From contig CM075760.1 of assembly GCA_037974335.1 (NCBI GenBank), forward strand, positions 23,359,538 through 23,423,537: a DNA stretch of 64,000 nt, read 5' to 3'. The position numbers and the translations under genes are program-made. Positions 1 to 10,995 of the stretch are shown here, piece by piece (the first letter of the stretch is position 1; the number at the start of each line of letters is the position of its first letter). Origin of the DNA: Prionace glauca. Taxonomy: Eukaryota; Chordata; Chondrichthyes; Carcharhiniformes; Carcharhinidae. Below the pieces are notes generated by a model. That model was not told the DNA's origin, did not search any database, and was given only the letters and a program-made list of their open reading frames with translations.

Positions 1-240
1 AAGAGAGAAACACACACACCCAAAGAGAGAAACATACACGCACACAGAAACACACACACCCAAAGAGAGAAACATACACGCACAAAGAGAGAAAAAACAC
101 ACACACACACAAGAGAGAATCACACACACAGAGCAACACACACACACAAAGAGAGAAACACACACACAAAGTGAGAAGCGTGCCACACACGGAGAAATAC
201 ACACGTAAAGAGAGAAACACACACATAGAAACACACACAC
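1..240. repeat. (CA)n/(AGAG)n simple-sequence tract
   Basis: Runs of ACACAC alternate with AGAGAGAAAC. This is the purine/AC face of the satellite that continues on the right. The reading frames through it are artefacts of composition. Confidence 0.95.
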
Positions 241-1645
241 ACGCACACTCTCTCTCTGTATCTGTGTGTGTCTCTCTCTGTATCTGTGTGTGTGTCTCTC
301 TCTCTCTGTATCTGAGTGTCTCTCTCTCTCTCTGTATCTGTGTGTGTCTCTCTCTCTGTATCTGTGTGTGTGTCTCTCTCTCTGTATCTGTGTGCGTGTC
401 TCTCTGTATCTGTGTGTGTCTCTCTCTCTCTGTATCTGTGTGTGTCTCTCTCTCTGTATCTGTGCGTCTCTCTCTCCCTCTGTATCTGTGTGTGTCTCTC
501 TCTCTGTATCTGTGTGTGTCTCTCTCTCTCTGTATCTGTGTGTGTCTCTCTCTCTGTATCTGTGTCTCTCTCTCTCTCTGTATCTGTGTGTGTCTCTCTC
601 TCTGTATCTGTGTGTCTCTCTCTCTCTCTCTGTATCTGTGTGTGTCTCTCTCTCTGTGTATCTGTGCGTGTCTCTCTCTCTGTATCTGTGTGTCTCTCTC
701 TCTCTGTATCTGTGTGTGTGTCTCTCTCTGTATCTGTGTGTGTCTCTCTCTCTCTGTATCTGTGTGTGTCTCTCTCTCTGTATCTGTGTGTCTCTCTCTC
801 TCTCTGTATCTGTGTGTGTCTCCCTCTCTGTATCTGTGTGTCTCTCTCTCTCTGTATCTGTGTGTGTGTCTCTCTCTGTATCTGTGTGTGTCTCTCTCTC
901 TGTGTATCTGTGTGTGTGTCTCTCTCTGTATCTGTGTGTGTCTCTCTCTCTGTATCTGTGTGTGTGTCTCTCTCTGTATCTGAGTGTCTCTCTCTCTCTG
1001 TATCTGTGTGTCTCTTTCTCTGTATCTGTGTGTCTCTCTCTCTGTATCTGTTTCTATCTCTCTCTCTGTATCTGTGTGTGTCTCTCTCTCTCTGTATCTG
1101 TGTGTCTCTCTCTCTGTATCTGTGTGTGTCTCTCTCTCTCTGTATCTGTGTCTCTCTCTCTCTGTATCTGTGTGTCTCTATCTCTCTCTGTCTCTGTCTC
1201 TCTCTCTCTCTGTATCTGTGTGTGTCTCTCTCTATATATATCTGTGTGTGTCTCTCTCTGTATCTGTGTCTCTGTATTTCTGTTTGTCTGACTCTCCCTC
1301 TCTCTCTCTCCCCCTGTGTCTCCCTCTCTCTCTGTATCGGTGTCTCTCTCTCTCTATATATATCTGTGTATTTGTCTCTCTCTCTGTATCTGTGTGTGTG
1401 TGTCTGTCTCTGTGTCTGTGTATGTGTCTCTCTCTCTCTCTGTATCTGTGTGTCTCTCTCTCTCTCTGTATCTGTGTGTGTGTCTCTCTCTCTGTATCTT
1501 TGTGTCTCCCTCTCTCTCTATCTGTATCTGTGTCTCTCACTCTCTGTATCTGTGTGTCTCTATCTCTCTCTGTCTCTGTCTCTCTCTCTCTCTCTGTATC
1601 TGTGTGTCTCTCTCTCTCTATATATCTGTGTGTGTCTCTCCTAGT
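241..1645. repeat. TC/TG satellite with a TCTGTATCTGTGTG core
   Basis: About 1.4 kb of a loosely repeated unit: TCTCTCTC, then TGTATCTG, then a short TG run. Unit length varies through TC and TG slippage. Long open frames on both strands (Leu/Ser/Val/Cys on one, Arg/Glu/Thr on the other) follow from the repeat and are not genes. A few units carry TATATA variants near 1231, 1360 and 1620. Confidence 0.95.
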
Positions 1646-2165
1646 ATATATTCTGTCACACCTGCTGAGAATTCTCTTTCAACGAGGTCGCCTTTTACTC
1701 TTTGAAACTCCAGTCGATATATAATTTTTCGCTTCTCATCATGGAACAATTAATATGATTGCTCAGCAGAGTGGAAACTGCTGTTTCCAAGCCAGCAGGA
1801 TTTCTAAAGCAAACCATCTGAAGCTCCTTAAATTGTATTAACTTGACACATCCTACCTACTGAAAACATTCCCGTGGAATTCTAACAAGTCAAACTGAAT
1901 CTTTATCACATTATACAGTTTAACAACTGTAACTGATATGTAAACATTACTTACAGACTGCGTCGTTTGTGGAATACATGATACAAAGGTTGAATGCCAA
2001 ATTTCGGACACAACCTGGGGATCTTCAGCCTTTCAGTCCTTAACTTTGTAAATATTGCCCTGAATCACATTGCCTTTCTGCCTCATTCTGCAGCCCACAT
2101 GCTTTCCTTAAGCGTATTTCGTCGTCCAGTTATTCAGCACTTAACATAATTAATACCTGCTCATG
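1646..2165. other. Unique sequence, no gene seen
   Basis: This AT-leaning sequence lies between the satellite and a LINE. I see no open frame of note, no V-like motif and no convincing receptor first exon, although exon 1 of the receptor at 3.1 kb could in principle lie here. Confidence 0.5.
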
Positions 2166-2167
2166 TT

Positions 2168-2850
2168 ATAGATATATAGATGATCTGGAGGAGGGAACCG
2201 AGTGTAGGGTGTCGAAATTTGGTGATGACACCAAGATTGGAGGAAAGACCAATTGTGCGGAGGGTGTGGAGAGTCTACAGAAGGATCTAGATATGCTGGG
2301 CGCATGGGCCAGGAAATGGCAAATGGCAAATGGAATTTAATGTTGGCAAGTGCGAGGTGGTCCACTTTGGTAGGAAGAAAGATAGGAAGGACTATTGCTT
2401 ACGTGGCGAAAAACTGCGGCAGTTGACGGTGCAGAGGGACCTCGGGGTCCTTGTGCATGAGTCGCAAAAACCCAGCTTGCAGGTGCAGCAGGTGATCAGG
2501 AAGGAGAATGGGATGCTGGCCTTCATAGCGAAGGGGATTGAATATAAAAGTAGGGAGGTCTTGCTGCGGCTGTATATGGCATTGGTGAGGCCGCAGCTGG
2601 AGGACTGTGTGCAGTTTTGGGCGCCGTACTTAGGTAAGGATATTTTGGCCTTGGAGGGAGTGCTCGCTAAATATTTTTAAGACGCGGGTTAATGGGTTTT
2701 TGATAAGAGAGGGGATTAAGGGTTATGGGGAGAGGGCGGGAATGTGGAACTGAGCCAAGACAGATCAGCCATGATCTTATTGAATGGCGGGGCAGGCTCG
2801 AAGGGCTAGATGGCCTACTCCTGCTCTCATTTCTTATGTTCTTATGTTGT
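2168..2850 (+). mobile_element. CR1-clade LINE, 3' fragment
   Basis: The fragment begins in the reverse-transcriptase YIDDLEEGT stretch and continues through DDTKIGG, FNVGKCEVVHFGRK and LVRPQLE. It then jumps from ALEGV directly to the region just before the C-terminus, so a central block is missing. The tail has the family's 3' sequence ending in repeated TTATGTTC. It is 5'-truncated and internally deleted, so it cannot be active. Confidence 0.9.
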
Positions 2851-3105
2851 TAGATGTCAGATTGTGCTGCAACACTTTCCTGTTGAGAGACTTGGGAAAC
2901 AGTTTGCCTCAAAGGTGCGAAATATTTGAAGGTTACCCTTGTAGCTCTTTCTGAAACACAATTGACACTGAGAAAAAAACAAGAACAGCCATCTCTTCTA
3001 ACGAAGGTGAAATGGCAAATATGTCCAGATTAGTCTGTCACACCCAAGTGCTTGTTAGGAATTTGTTGAATAACTTCACAACTTTAATTTTCCTTTTCCT
3101 CTCAG

Positions 3106-4013
3106 TTAACGTGGTGGCGATTGTGATTCTGTCCCGAGGAAGGTGTGGTCTCTCCAAATGCATTACTCGGTATCTGATTGCCATGGCAGTGACGGATCTC
3201 CTTGTCGTTGTCATTGCTGTGATATTCAATCGGATTATTGGCATTTATTTTCCAGGAAGTTTTATGTCTTTGACTCCAGCCTGCACTCTGAGTTCTGTGA
3301 TAATATATGCAATCATGGAGTGCTCTGTTTGGCTAACCTTATTTTTCAACTTTGATCGTTATGTAGCCATTTGCTGCCAGAAATTGCGGACAAACTATTG
3401 CACTGTAAAAACAGCCGATGTAGTGATAGGGACGGTTTGTGTGTTGAACTGTTTGAAAAGGATTCCGTCGTACTTTATATATGAACCAGTCTATATAGTG
3501 AACAATGTGCCTTGGTTTTGTAAGATAAAATCAATCTACTACACTTCCTTCTCGTGGGCAGTCTATGACTGGTTTTCACGTGTATTAAATCCTTTTCTAC
3601 CATTCCTTCTGATTTTGTTGTTTAATGCACTGACCGTGAGACACATCCTGGCGGCCAATAGATCCCGCCGGAGACTCCGGACTAACAGCAGTGGAGAGAA
3701 TCAAAGTGATCCAGAAGTGAAGAACAGGAAGAAGTCTATTGTTTTACTTTTCACCATCTCGGGAAGCTTTATTCTTTTGTGGATGACATACATTGTGGAT
3801 TTCCTGTATGTGAAAATTACAAATGAATCTTATTTCTCAGGAACCAATTTCAACGACCCCAAATTCATTCGCCAGGAAAGTGGAAACATGCTTCAGCTGC
3901 TGAGCTGTTGCACTAACACGTGTATTTATGCAGTGACACAGAGGAAATGCAGAGAGGAGTTGAAAAATGCAGGAAAATATCTTGGCAATCTCGACGTAAA
4001 AATAGTAAAGTAG
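3106..4013 (+). CDS. GPR139-like class A receptor, main exon
   Basis: This exon encodes TM1 to the C-terminus of a rhodopsin-class receptor resembling the GPR139-like genes of fishes. Visible marks are VVAIVILSRG in TM1, FDRYVAICCQKL (DRY) after TM3, NNVPWF in ECL2, LLILLFNALTVRHIL in TM5, a basic ICL3 (SRRRLRTNSSGE), KKSIVLLFTISGSFILLW in TM6 and LSCCTNTCIYAVTQ in TM7, where NTCIY replaces the usual NPxxY. A pyrimidine-rich stretch ending in cag lies at 3087-3105, and the first codon is a split Val, as in relatives whose exon 1 encodes a short N-terminus. The frame also extends back to a Met at 3012, but that segment looks like translated intron. Exon 1 was not found. The exon is open to a TAG stop. 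The ligand is unknown. Confidence 0.85.
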
Positions 4014-4526
4014 AAATTTCAAAAGGTTTGATTTAAGTTTAAACGGAAATGTATCTTGTTATCTCTGGCTATTTCTCCTTGACATGTGAGGTGAAATTCA
4101 TCTTAGGCAGCTCTGTAAAACAAAACACCATATTCATTTCTGTTCCATTCAGATGCCATGTAAGAAATTTAGTAATGTGAATGAACAGAATCACTGGATG
4201 GCCAATTAGCTTTTAACAAAAGAAATACATTCATATAACATGAATAGATTGACAATAACACTATCCTCCTTCATTCCACTCAAGTCCTGCTGCAATGAAC
4301 ACACAAACACAGTGAGGGCGCTCCCTCTTGTGGCAAGATGAGGTAAATGGTTTCTGTCTGTGACATCACTGAATCCCCAGATTACTGAAGGGTTATGTTG
4401 AAGCATAGAAAAGTTGGAGGATTGTGCTGCTGTATTTTTCTTATTCCTATTATATTTATTGTAATGCCGACAAACCTATTCACAGAATTGATACCAATCT
4501 CAGAAACAGCTGCAAGTGAACTCGGG

Positions 4527-4800
4527 CACACACACACATTCACAGACATACACTCTCAGACAGACCCAGGCAAACTCACACACACGCGCAAGCACACTCA
4601 CAGGCATACAATCTCAGGTAAACACATGCAAACATCCACACACACATTCTGAGACATACACTTTCAGTCAGACACAGGCAAACGCGTAGATACCCACAAA
4701 CAGACAAGCAATCACAGACATGCAGACAACGTAAAACACGGAGACTTACACAAATGCACACACACTCAAACACAAACACTGTCACACACAATCTCCCAAG
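4527..4800. repeat. Degenerate CA microsatellite
   Basis: CACACA-rich sequence with interspersed CAGACA and CTCACA units. Confidence 0.85.
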
Positions 4801-5339
4801 CACGGTGAGAGGCTGAGATCGCGCAGGGTTGATGTCAATTTCAATCGAAATAACCAGCTGTGTACTAAATTAATAACAGAAGCAAATCTAAAGCTCGGTT
4901 TTCTTGCCAAATGAGAAACTATACAAATATACCCGAGAGTGGGAGTGGAATTGATGATTTGTTGGCTGTCGCATCTCCCTGAACAAAATATTAAATCTGA
5001 CAGATTATATAGTTTGAATTCTAGTGTGTACAAAACGGAGGCAAGATTATGCTGAAAATAACCAGAATGACTGCTCGTACCTGTCGAATGAGAAAAAAAA
5101 GTTAACATGACCTTTCACCTGAACTGAAAAAAAACATAAAGAAGTTGGAAGGAAATACCAAGGCCAATAAACGCTGCAAAGGGTACAGAACAAAATAATA
5201 TAATGGCACACTGATAGGATAGGATGGCAGGCAGAAGCACTAAATAAAAAAAGCAACAACGGTACATGTTGGATGTAAAAACGTGGAAATGGAATAAGAA
5301 CTACTGTATATCATCTGAAACATAAAACAGACGCAATAG

Positions 5340-5535
5340 GATGAACACAAACACGCACACACATACGTACACACAAACGAATGTACAAGCGCACACATGC
5401 ACATACAGAAAAACACACAAAACAAACGCACATGCAGAAACTCGCCCAAGTACAAGCACACACACACACACATACATAAACACAAGCAGATACAAACATA
5501 TGCAAACACACCGCACAAACACACACACACAAATT
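5340..5535. repeat. Degenerate CA microsatellite
   Basis: ACACAC and ACAAAC units over about 190 bp. Confidence 0.85.
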
Positions 5536-5657
5536 CACGTTGCAAAGTTGTAGATGGGGTGAGGCAAGATTACAATCTATCATTGCTGAAATCAGCATTG
5601 ATTTCCTGATTGTTGGCGACACACTGACGTTCCCGGACAAAACCTCACTGTAAGGTA

Positions 5658-5671
5658 CCACCAGAGGGTGC
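5658..5671 (+). promoter_or_regulatory. CTCF-like motif next to a remnant V signal
   Basis: CCACCAGAGGGTGC matches 13 of 14 positions of the CTCF core as I know it (CCASYAGRKGGCRS). It sits about 18 bp 3' of a remnant V nonamer, as in the V7 copy at 18,172. Binding is inferred only. Confidence 0.45.
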
Positions 5672-6409
5672 TCTCGCACCGATAAACAGAAAGAATAATT
5701 CACTCTCCACAGAGAGAATCACACATGCCTTCCTAAAATATCAGAGCAAAACACAACCTCGACAAGAGATAAGGAACATTTGAGAAATTGTATTAGTTTA
5801 TTTCAACTGGCAGTTGGACTATCGCTGATGTTCTTAAATTTATTTGATCTACTTAGTTCAGTAATTGTCATTTGATCCAGTCCCCGTGTCTGTCTAATAT
5901 TCAGCAATTCAATCCCAATCAGGTTTACAAGCCAATTTCCGGCGACCTATTTTCTGTGTTTATTTGGCCCGATGAGAGTGTTGCTGCTTCGGAGGAAGTG
6001 TATCCACAATGAAGAGATTTCACAAGGAAGTGACTGTGATCTCTAAAATAAACATTGAGAATTGAATTCTCCCAATGACCAGTGAGCTACAGAATGTTTC
6101 CTTCAGGCTGGAATGTTCTTGTTACTATGAGCAAGCCGGAATCTGCAGCTGCTGTGTCTATCGAGGTGCTGAAAGCAGCCCGGCTCGAGGTGTTTCCTTG
6201 AATATCGATCACCACTGAGTGATCTCACAGACTCAAAGAGGAACCATGATTGAAAAACTTGGGTGAAGGCTGATCCCAGGTTAATGAGGATTCTTGCCCG
6301 GCTGACAGTTGCATTGTGGCTGCATCTGCCCACGATTCTGTGCAACCCATAGCAGACACGGTTTCAAGGCAGTTTTTGAACATCAGTCAGACTGATTTCC
6401 ATGACGATG

Positions 6410-6870
6410 AGACTGAAAGCGCAGTGATACACGGCAGCGTCAGTCAGCTGCAGACTAGAGACAGTCAAACTGGTGAATTTACTCGATGTCTGAAGCTCTC
6501 CAGAAAAACGGCTTTTAGCAAAATCTGTTATACCTTCAACAAATATCGAATTTTCCCTCAATATAAATAGATGCTGTTTCTCTGAGTGTTGCCTGTACCA
6601 GGATGAAACGTAGTTGATCATTGTAATATCATAGGTACAGGTTAAACTCAATGTTTCTTCTTCCGTCGTTCATCCTGAGGATAGCGACAGAGTGACAGAA
6701 TCTCCATGACTCAGATCTGAAAAACCTGCTCAAACAGAAATAAATCAGACCGATTGAATACTTAAAATTTCATTTTAAATCACGTTTGTAAAATTAAAGT
6801 AAATATGAAATGTGTTTGGTTCACAATTACTTGCTGCGAATATTCTCCAAACAGCCCAAATGTTGAGCAT
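6410..6870 (-). pseudogene. V1: TCR V segment relic
   Basis: The leader exon is at 6831-6870 (MLNIWAVWRIFAA, donor GTAATT) and the V exon at 6410-6716. FR2 reads SSWYRQHSEK and FR3 reads LQTSSKFTSLTVSSLQLTDA, then AVYHCAF. It belongs to the same subgroup as V10 and V13. A TGA stop lies in FR1, after LSLSSG. The heptamer has become CATCGTC, while a 23-bp spacer and a TCAAAAACT nonamer remain. It can neither encode nor rearrange well. Its duplicate at 19 kb shares the FR1 stop, so the gene was already dead before duplication. Confidence 0.85.
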
Positions 6871-7358
6871 TTCCTTTGCCTGTTCTGTAAAACAGGAATT
6901 GGATATTTGAAAACATCCGTTTCAAACTTCACCCTGTATATTTTGCCTCGGGATGCTCTCACTGCATTTCCCTGTGTCCGCGGTGGTGCTGTGGGGTGAG
7001 TAGCTGGTGAGCCGGCAGCCAGTGAATGGATTCACCCTGAGCTGGGTTCAGTCAGTGTTCTGATAGGGAGAATGGTTTCCTAGTTAGACACGTGGGACGA
7101 GATTTGTAACCGGAAACATGGGGTTGCCGATGCGGTTTATTTATTCCGGTTTCAATTCTCCATCTCTGATTCCAGTAGAATCGACATCCGGGAGCGGATA
7201 AAGCTCGAGTCTCAGCTTCTTTCATCAGCTCGACAGAGAGACGCCACAGTTACAACTGTGGCTCCTTGTTATTTCGTGTGAATATTATACACATATCCTA
7301 ATTTTAAACTGATCTCCTTGGACAATTACTTGAGCAGGAATTTCATATGATCTGAAAA
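6871..7358. other. Intergenic between V1 and V2
   Basis: The two divergent segments V1 (-) and V2 (+) share this 0.5 kb, which must hold both promoters. I see no canonical CRE here. AATATTATACACATAT near 7282 is the only TATA-like stretch. Confidence 0.4.
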
Positions 7359-7691
7359 ATGTTCCGAATTTACAGATTCTCTTTGCTGCTTTTCACTCTG
7401 ATCTTCACGGGAGTGACTGGAGCAGATGAGGTGATGCAGCTCCCTCGGTGGGAGGTTGTCAGCGAAGCGGAAACCATATCCATCAACTGCACCACCACCT
7501 CTGCGTTTACCACCTTGTATTGGTACAGACAGTCCCCGAATCAGCCACCCCAGCATCTGGTGACGGCCAGAAGAGAAACCGATCAAAGCGAGAGGATCAC
7601 TGCCTCAATCGGGAAAGGCTACAAATTCAGTGCCCTGACTGTGAGAGACGCCAGAATTACAGATACCGCCACCTATCTCTGTGCCGTGAGC
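7359..7691 (+). CDS. V2: TCR alpha/delta-type V segment with intronless leader
   Basis: One open exon of 111 codons runs from Met to the heptamer. It encodes a complete signal peptide (MFRIYRFSLLLFTLIF, then TGVTG), mature ADEVMQLPRWEVVSE, first Cys in ISINCTTT, FR2 LYWYRQSPNQPPQHL, FR3 RITASIGKGYKFSALTVRD, then TDTATYLCAVS. Unlike every other intact V here there is no leader intron: signal peptide and V domain are contiguous. A cag at 7374-7376 inside the leader could act as an acceptor, but no pyrimidine tract precedes it. The product would be the variable domain of a surface T-cell receptor chain. It looks functional, and a duplicate lies at 19,965. Confidence 0.9.
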
Positions 7692-7730
7692 CACAGTGTA
7701 ACAAACACAGGGGGGTCCCATACAAAAACC
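7692..7730 (+). promoter_or_regulatory. V2 recombination signal, 23-bp spacer
   Basis: Perfect heptamer CACAGTG at 7692-7698, 23-bp spacer, perfect nonamer ACAAAAACC at 7722-7730. Confidence 0.95.
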
Positions 7731-8084
7731 TGCATCGACTGTGAGATCCACTCTGTGTGTCTGCAATGTCGGCGGAGGGAGTGATGGAATTATTTTAAAA
7801 TAGTCAAAAAAGGAAATGACGCAACTGAAAATAAAATATAGAATCTAATTATTAAAATACCGTCAGAAATGAAGAGAGTTGAAAACAGAAATGGTGAAGA
7901 GGAAAGAGGGAGCATGTAAACTAAACTGAGCGATTGGAAAATAGAACAGAGGAAATTTCAGTTATTGTCGGAGGAGTGGACAGAAAATGAGGAAACTGTT
8001 GAAATAGAGATCGAGATTGGAAAGTACCGAGTGTAATAGACAGAGTAAAAATCAAGTGATATGATAAATAAAGAGGGGGTGGCT

Positions 8085-8345
8085 CCGTGATATTATCGCG
8101 AAACTATTAATCCAGAAACTTAGTTCGTGTTGGGCAGAGCCGGAATTCAGAATTTACTGATGACCATGAAACCATTGTCTGAAAACTCATCTGATTCACT
8201 CATGTCCTTTCGGGAAGGAAATCTGCCGCCCTTGCCTGGTCTGGTCTACATGTGATTCCAGAGCCACAGCAATGTGGTTGACTCTCAACTGCTCTCGAAG
8301 GGCAAATAAGGATGGGCGATAAATGCTGGCCAGCCAGCGACGTCT
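8085..8345 (+). mobile_element. tRNA-type SINE (AATAAATGCTGGCC tail family)
   Basis: A diverged copy of a common shark repeat: a tRNA-like head, then a body with GATGACCATGAAACCATTG and GGAAATCTGCCG, ending ATAAATGCTGGCCAGCCAGC. The same insertion is present in duplication copy 2 at 20,680, so it predates the duplication. A minus-strand relative lies at 59,640. Confidence 0.75.
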
Positions 8346-8497
8346 AAGTCCTACTAGTAACTAATGTTTAGTATTTACGAGATATTTAAACGGCTGAATT
8401 TTCTGAAACATATCTCCTAAAACTCGGGCACTGGAAGTTGCCCCATTGATAAATTTGTACTTTGCTCGTTATCCCAACATTGAAAGTTTCAGAACTT

Positions 8498-8511
8498 CCG
8501 TCAGGGGGCGC
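8498..8511 (+). promoter_or_regulatory. CTCF-like motif
   Basis: CCGTCAGGGGGCGC matches 12 of 14 CTCF core positions, with an intact AGGGGGCGC. It is unchanged in copy 2 at 21,091-21,104. It lies about 150 bp 5' of a V-promoter relic. Confidence 0.4.
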
Positions 8512-8639
8512 ACTGGTTACTAACTCTTCGCTGTTCTGAATTGAAAATATGAAGAAATAACAGCAGCATTGTCAGCTGTCTTTGCTGCTGTCGCTCTGAC
8601 CCATATTGACTGCCTTCTGTTATTGGGCATGTAATTCTC

Positions 8640-8760
8640 TCGTCCGGGGTTTGTTGGACCTGCAGCGCAGTGGGAGGGGCAATTTCTGCCCCTAAAGTGG
8701 GTGTTTCCGTCTGCAGAGTTACAGACACAGCATGCGTCATATGATACAGACTCTCTCTCA
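8640..8760 (+). other. V-promoter-like relic
   Basis: Similar to 30,000-30,100, where a short leader follows: shared GCAGNGCAGTGGGANGGGCA and CTGCAGAGTTRCAGAC. No leader or V exon survives behind it here. The copy at 21,235-21,350 is the same. Confidence 0.4.
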
Positions 8761-9261
8761 ACCTGTTCATTCTATTGCTTAATATTGGGTATCTCCTTCT
8801 CAGGAGAACTCCCACCCCATCCACCCACCACCGTCCAACACACCCTATCGCTATAAAATAAATCAAATAATGCAACAATTTATGGACTGAATATGATAAA
8901 TGCGGGAAACCAAATGTCCCCATCTGGCGGGATTGTTCAGACAGGTGAATGAATACAATTCTGTAACTAACAGACATACAACTCAGTTCATGAAAATGCT
9001 GCCTCTGTTTAACCCATAGCAAAACAAAAACTAGAGGAAATGAGCCAGAAAATAAGAAGTAATTATTATGTTAATGAATCAAAGGAGAGAAAGGACTCGG
9101 GTCAGAAGGAGAAGAAGCTGCCAATGACATTAAACATATCAATAATCAAATATTTACTCACAACACAGATTTCAGAAAGCAAGGCTACAAGTCTAACGCT
9201 GAACATACCATTCTCGCGAGCACAGTTCGCAACACTTGGATCAGTTTATTGATTCTTCGTT

Positions 9262-9440
9262 CGTTTCGTGTTAACCTCAGAGACAGTGTGTGAGAGAGAT
9301 TGGGAAAGATAGAGTTGGGTTGAAAATGTGCAGTGCTGAGCGGGAGACTCTTTCCTCTTTCAGTGTTAACCTGACAGACAGTGTGTGAGACACTGGAAAA
9401 CGTGGAGTTGGGATAAGGAAGCACAGTGTTGAGGGGAGTG
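9262..9440. repeat. Two-unit tandem repeat of about 100 bp
   Basis: Two consecutive units each contain GTTAACCT, AGACAGTGTGTGAGA and GGAGTTGGGAT-like blocks. Both are present again in copy 2 at 21,855-22,035. The rest of 8,800-9,990 shows no gene. Confidence 0.6.
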
Positions 9441-10030
9441 CCACTTGATCAACTGGGGCATTTTCACCCCCACACCGGACAAGAGCAGAATCTCTGTTCA
9501 GAAGTGGTTGGCAGACATCTACCCGATCAATTCAAGTTTGGAAAAGGTTAAGAAGAAACAGAATTAATCCGGCTGGTCTCACAGTGGGTGAATGGATGGC
9601 AGCATTTCAGGCTAACTCTATGAAAGTGGAGGGAGCGATTAGAAGACTTGTGTTTTGAGCAGACGATGTTAGAAATTGCGATGATCCATGCCAATCTGTA
9701 ATGGAGACATAATGTAGAAGTAATTTACAAAGATATTTAATACTTGGGCAGTAAACGGAATGAGAAATATATATATAATTAATATTGAAAGCAAGCTGTT
9801 GGTTAGGAATAAGTGGATACCCTTCAGCAGAGACAGTACGTGAGCAATGGGCCGAATGGCGTCTGTTTGTTCTTTAAGACTCTATAATTCTCAGACGATG
9901 AACTGCTCTGTTCATTTAGAAGGATAACAGAGCACAGCCGTTGTGAAACAATGTACTCTGCTGCTGCACATAGGGTGCAGAGAGGGCCGGGGGGTCACTG
10001 ACGGTTCAAGTGGACAATGGTTTGAGAAAC

Positions 10031-10101
10031 AGCCAATCGCTCATTGGCACCGTGAGCAGCGTCAGAGACTGACATCCCATAATAGTCCAATCGGTGATAA
10101 T
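10031..10101 (+). promoter_or_regulatory. Conserved V promoter block (V3)
   Basis: About 70 bp, roughly 150 bp 5' of the V3 leader, contain GCCAATCGCTCATTGGCACC, then CAGCGTCAGAGA and ATAGTCCAATCGGTGATA. The same order of CCAAT, inverted CCAAT, CGTCA half-CRE and CCAAT recurs upstream of V3', V6, V6' and V16. The shared architecture suggests promoter function. Confidence 0.6.
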
Positions 10102-10382
10102 GTGGACCCTCAGTCTCATATTGAAGGGGGGAATGGAAAACTCTCGCCTCTCCTTTCCCTTCCCACATTTCAGAGTCCAGGCCCCGGCTGCAAGTCCCAG
10201 TCTGAAAATCAGACCCGGATTGATCTTCTTGTGCACCTTTATTATCATGAAGCAATCCCCTCCCACTGCCCCCCTCCCAACCAAATACCTGTTTCCTCTT
10301 GGAGCTCTGACCCTGCTGCTATTGTGTGAGTTGATTTTTCTAATCAGATCTGTTGTTTTTAACAATTTCTTCACACCATGTA

Positions 10383-10645
10383 AGAACATAAGAAATAGGA
10401 GCAGGAGGAGGCCATCTGGCCCTTCGAGCCTGCCCCGCCATTCAATAAGATCATGGCTGATCTGTCGTGACTCAGCTCCACCTTCCCGCCCTCTCCCCAT
10501 AACCCTTAATCCCTTCTCTTATCAAAAACCCATCAACCCGTTTCTTAAAAATATTTAGCGAGGCAGCCTCCACCACTTCAACGGGCAGAGAATTCCAGAG
10601 ATTCACCACCCTTTGAGTGAAGAAGTTCCTCCTCAACTCATAGCC
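10383..10645 (-). mobile_element. CR1-clade LINE 3' end, copy-1 specific
   Basis: The minus strand encodes FFTQRVVNLWNSLPVEVVEA and FLIREGIKGYGE, then the 3' tail. Copy 2 lacks it at the matching site (22,978), where about 20 bp of intron present in copy 2 are missing from copy 1. The insertion therefore postdates the duplication. Confidence 0.85.
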
Positions 10646-10654
10646 GGTTAGTGT

Positions 10655-10880
10655 CATAGAACATAGAACATTCCAGCGCAGTACAGGCCCTTCGGCCCTC
10701 GATGTTGTGCCGACCAGTGGAACCAATCTAATGACCCTCGAACCTAAACTATTCCAATGTTATCCATATGTGTATCCACTGACCATTTGAACGCCCTTAA
10801 AGTTGGCGAGTCCACAACTGCTGCAGGCAGGGCATTCCACACCCTTACTACCCTCTGAGTGAAGAACTACCCTCGGAGTA
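10655..10880 (-). mobile_element. Second CR1-like LINE 3' end
   Basis: Minus-strand translation gives RVWNALPAAV and RAFKWSVDT, and the plus strand starts CATAGAACATAGAACATT. This 3' end differs from the main CR1 family here. It is present in both duplication copies (23,013-23,235), so it is older than the duplication. It interrupts the V3 exon. Confidence 0.75.
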
Positions 10881-10995
10881 AAGAGCGTCAGAGCTCCCAA
10901 CATGAGCAGGCTGGTTCGACCGGGTTGAACCTAGCAGTCGGCGCTCCGTTTTTACAAACGACACCATATCCTGGTACAGACAGAACTCCCATTCG

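Larger units (their letters stand above)
4014..5627. other. Intergenic, CA-rich tracts
   Basis: No gene is seen. Degenerate CA-rich microsatellite occupies about 4527-4800 and 5340-5535, and the short frames there are compositional. At 4308-4335 an isolated CACAGTG precedes a GAGGGCGCTCCCTCTTGTGG block, which recurs inverted at about 34,207-34,230. Confidence 0.6.
10247..10995 (+). pseudogene. V3: V segment shattered by repeat insertions
   Basis: An intact leader exon (10,247-10,325, MKQSPPTAP...GALTLLLL, donor GTGAGT) is followed by a CR1 fragment in the leader intron, then the acceptor and a few bases of V exon, then a second CR1-like 3' fragment. A V remnant at 10,883-10,995 aligns to V6 FR1-FR2 (CAGAGCTCCCAACATGAGCA, then DTISWYRQNS). 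A SINE tail replaces FR3. No Cys104 or recombination signal remains. It is of the V6/V16 subgroup. Confidence 0.85.

Noticed and set aside
171-1724. Several long open frames (Leu/Ser/Val/Cys-rich) in the first 1.7 kb
   Set aside because: They are translations of a TC/TG satellite in several frames and both strands, with no start context or domain.
3012-3105. N-terminal extension of the GPCR frame
   Set aside because: The segment is followed by a strong pyrimidine-rich acceptor, and relatives have an intron at the corresponding Val codon; it lacks a receptor-like N-terminus.
5620-5643. Possible signal joint at CACACTG followed by a shortened spacer and ACAAAACC
   Set aside because: There is no second heptamer abutting the first; a simple deletion at the duplication edge explains it.
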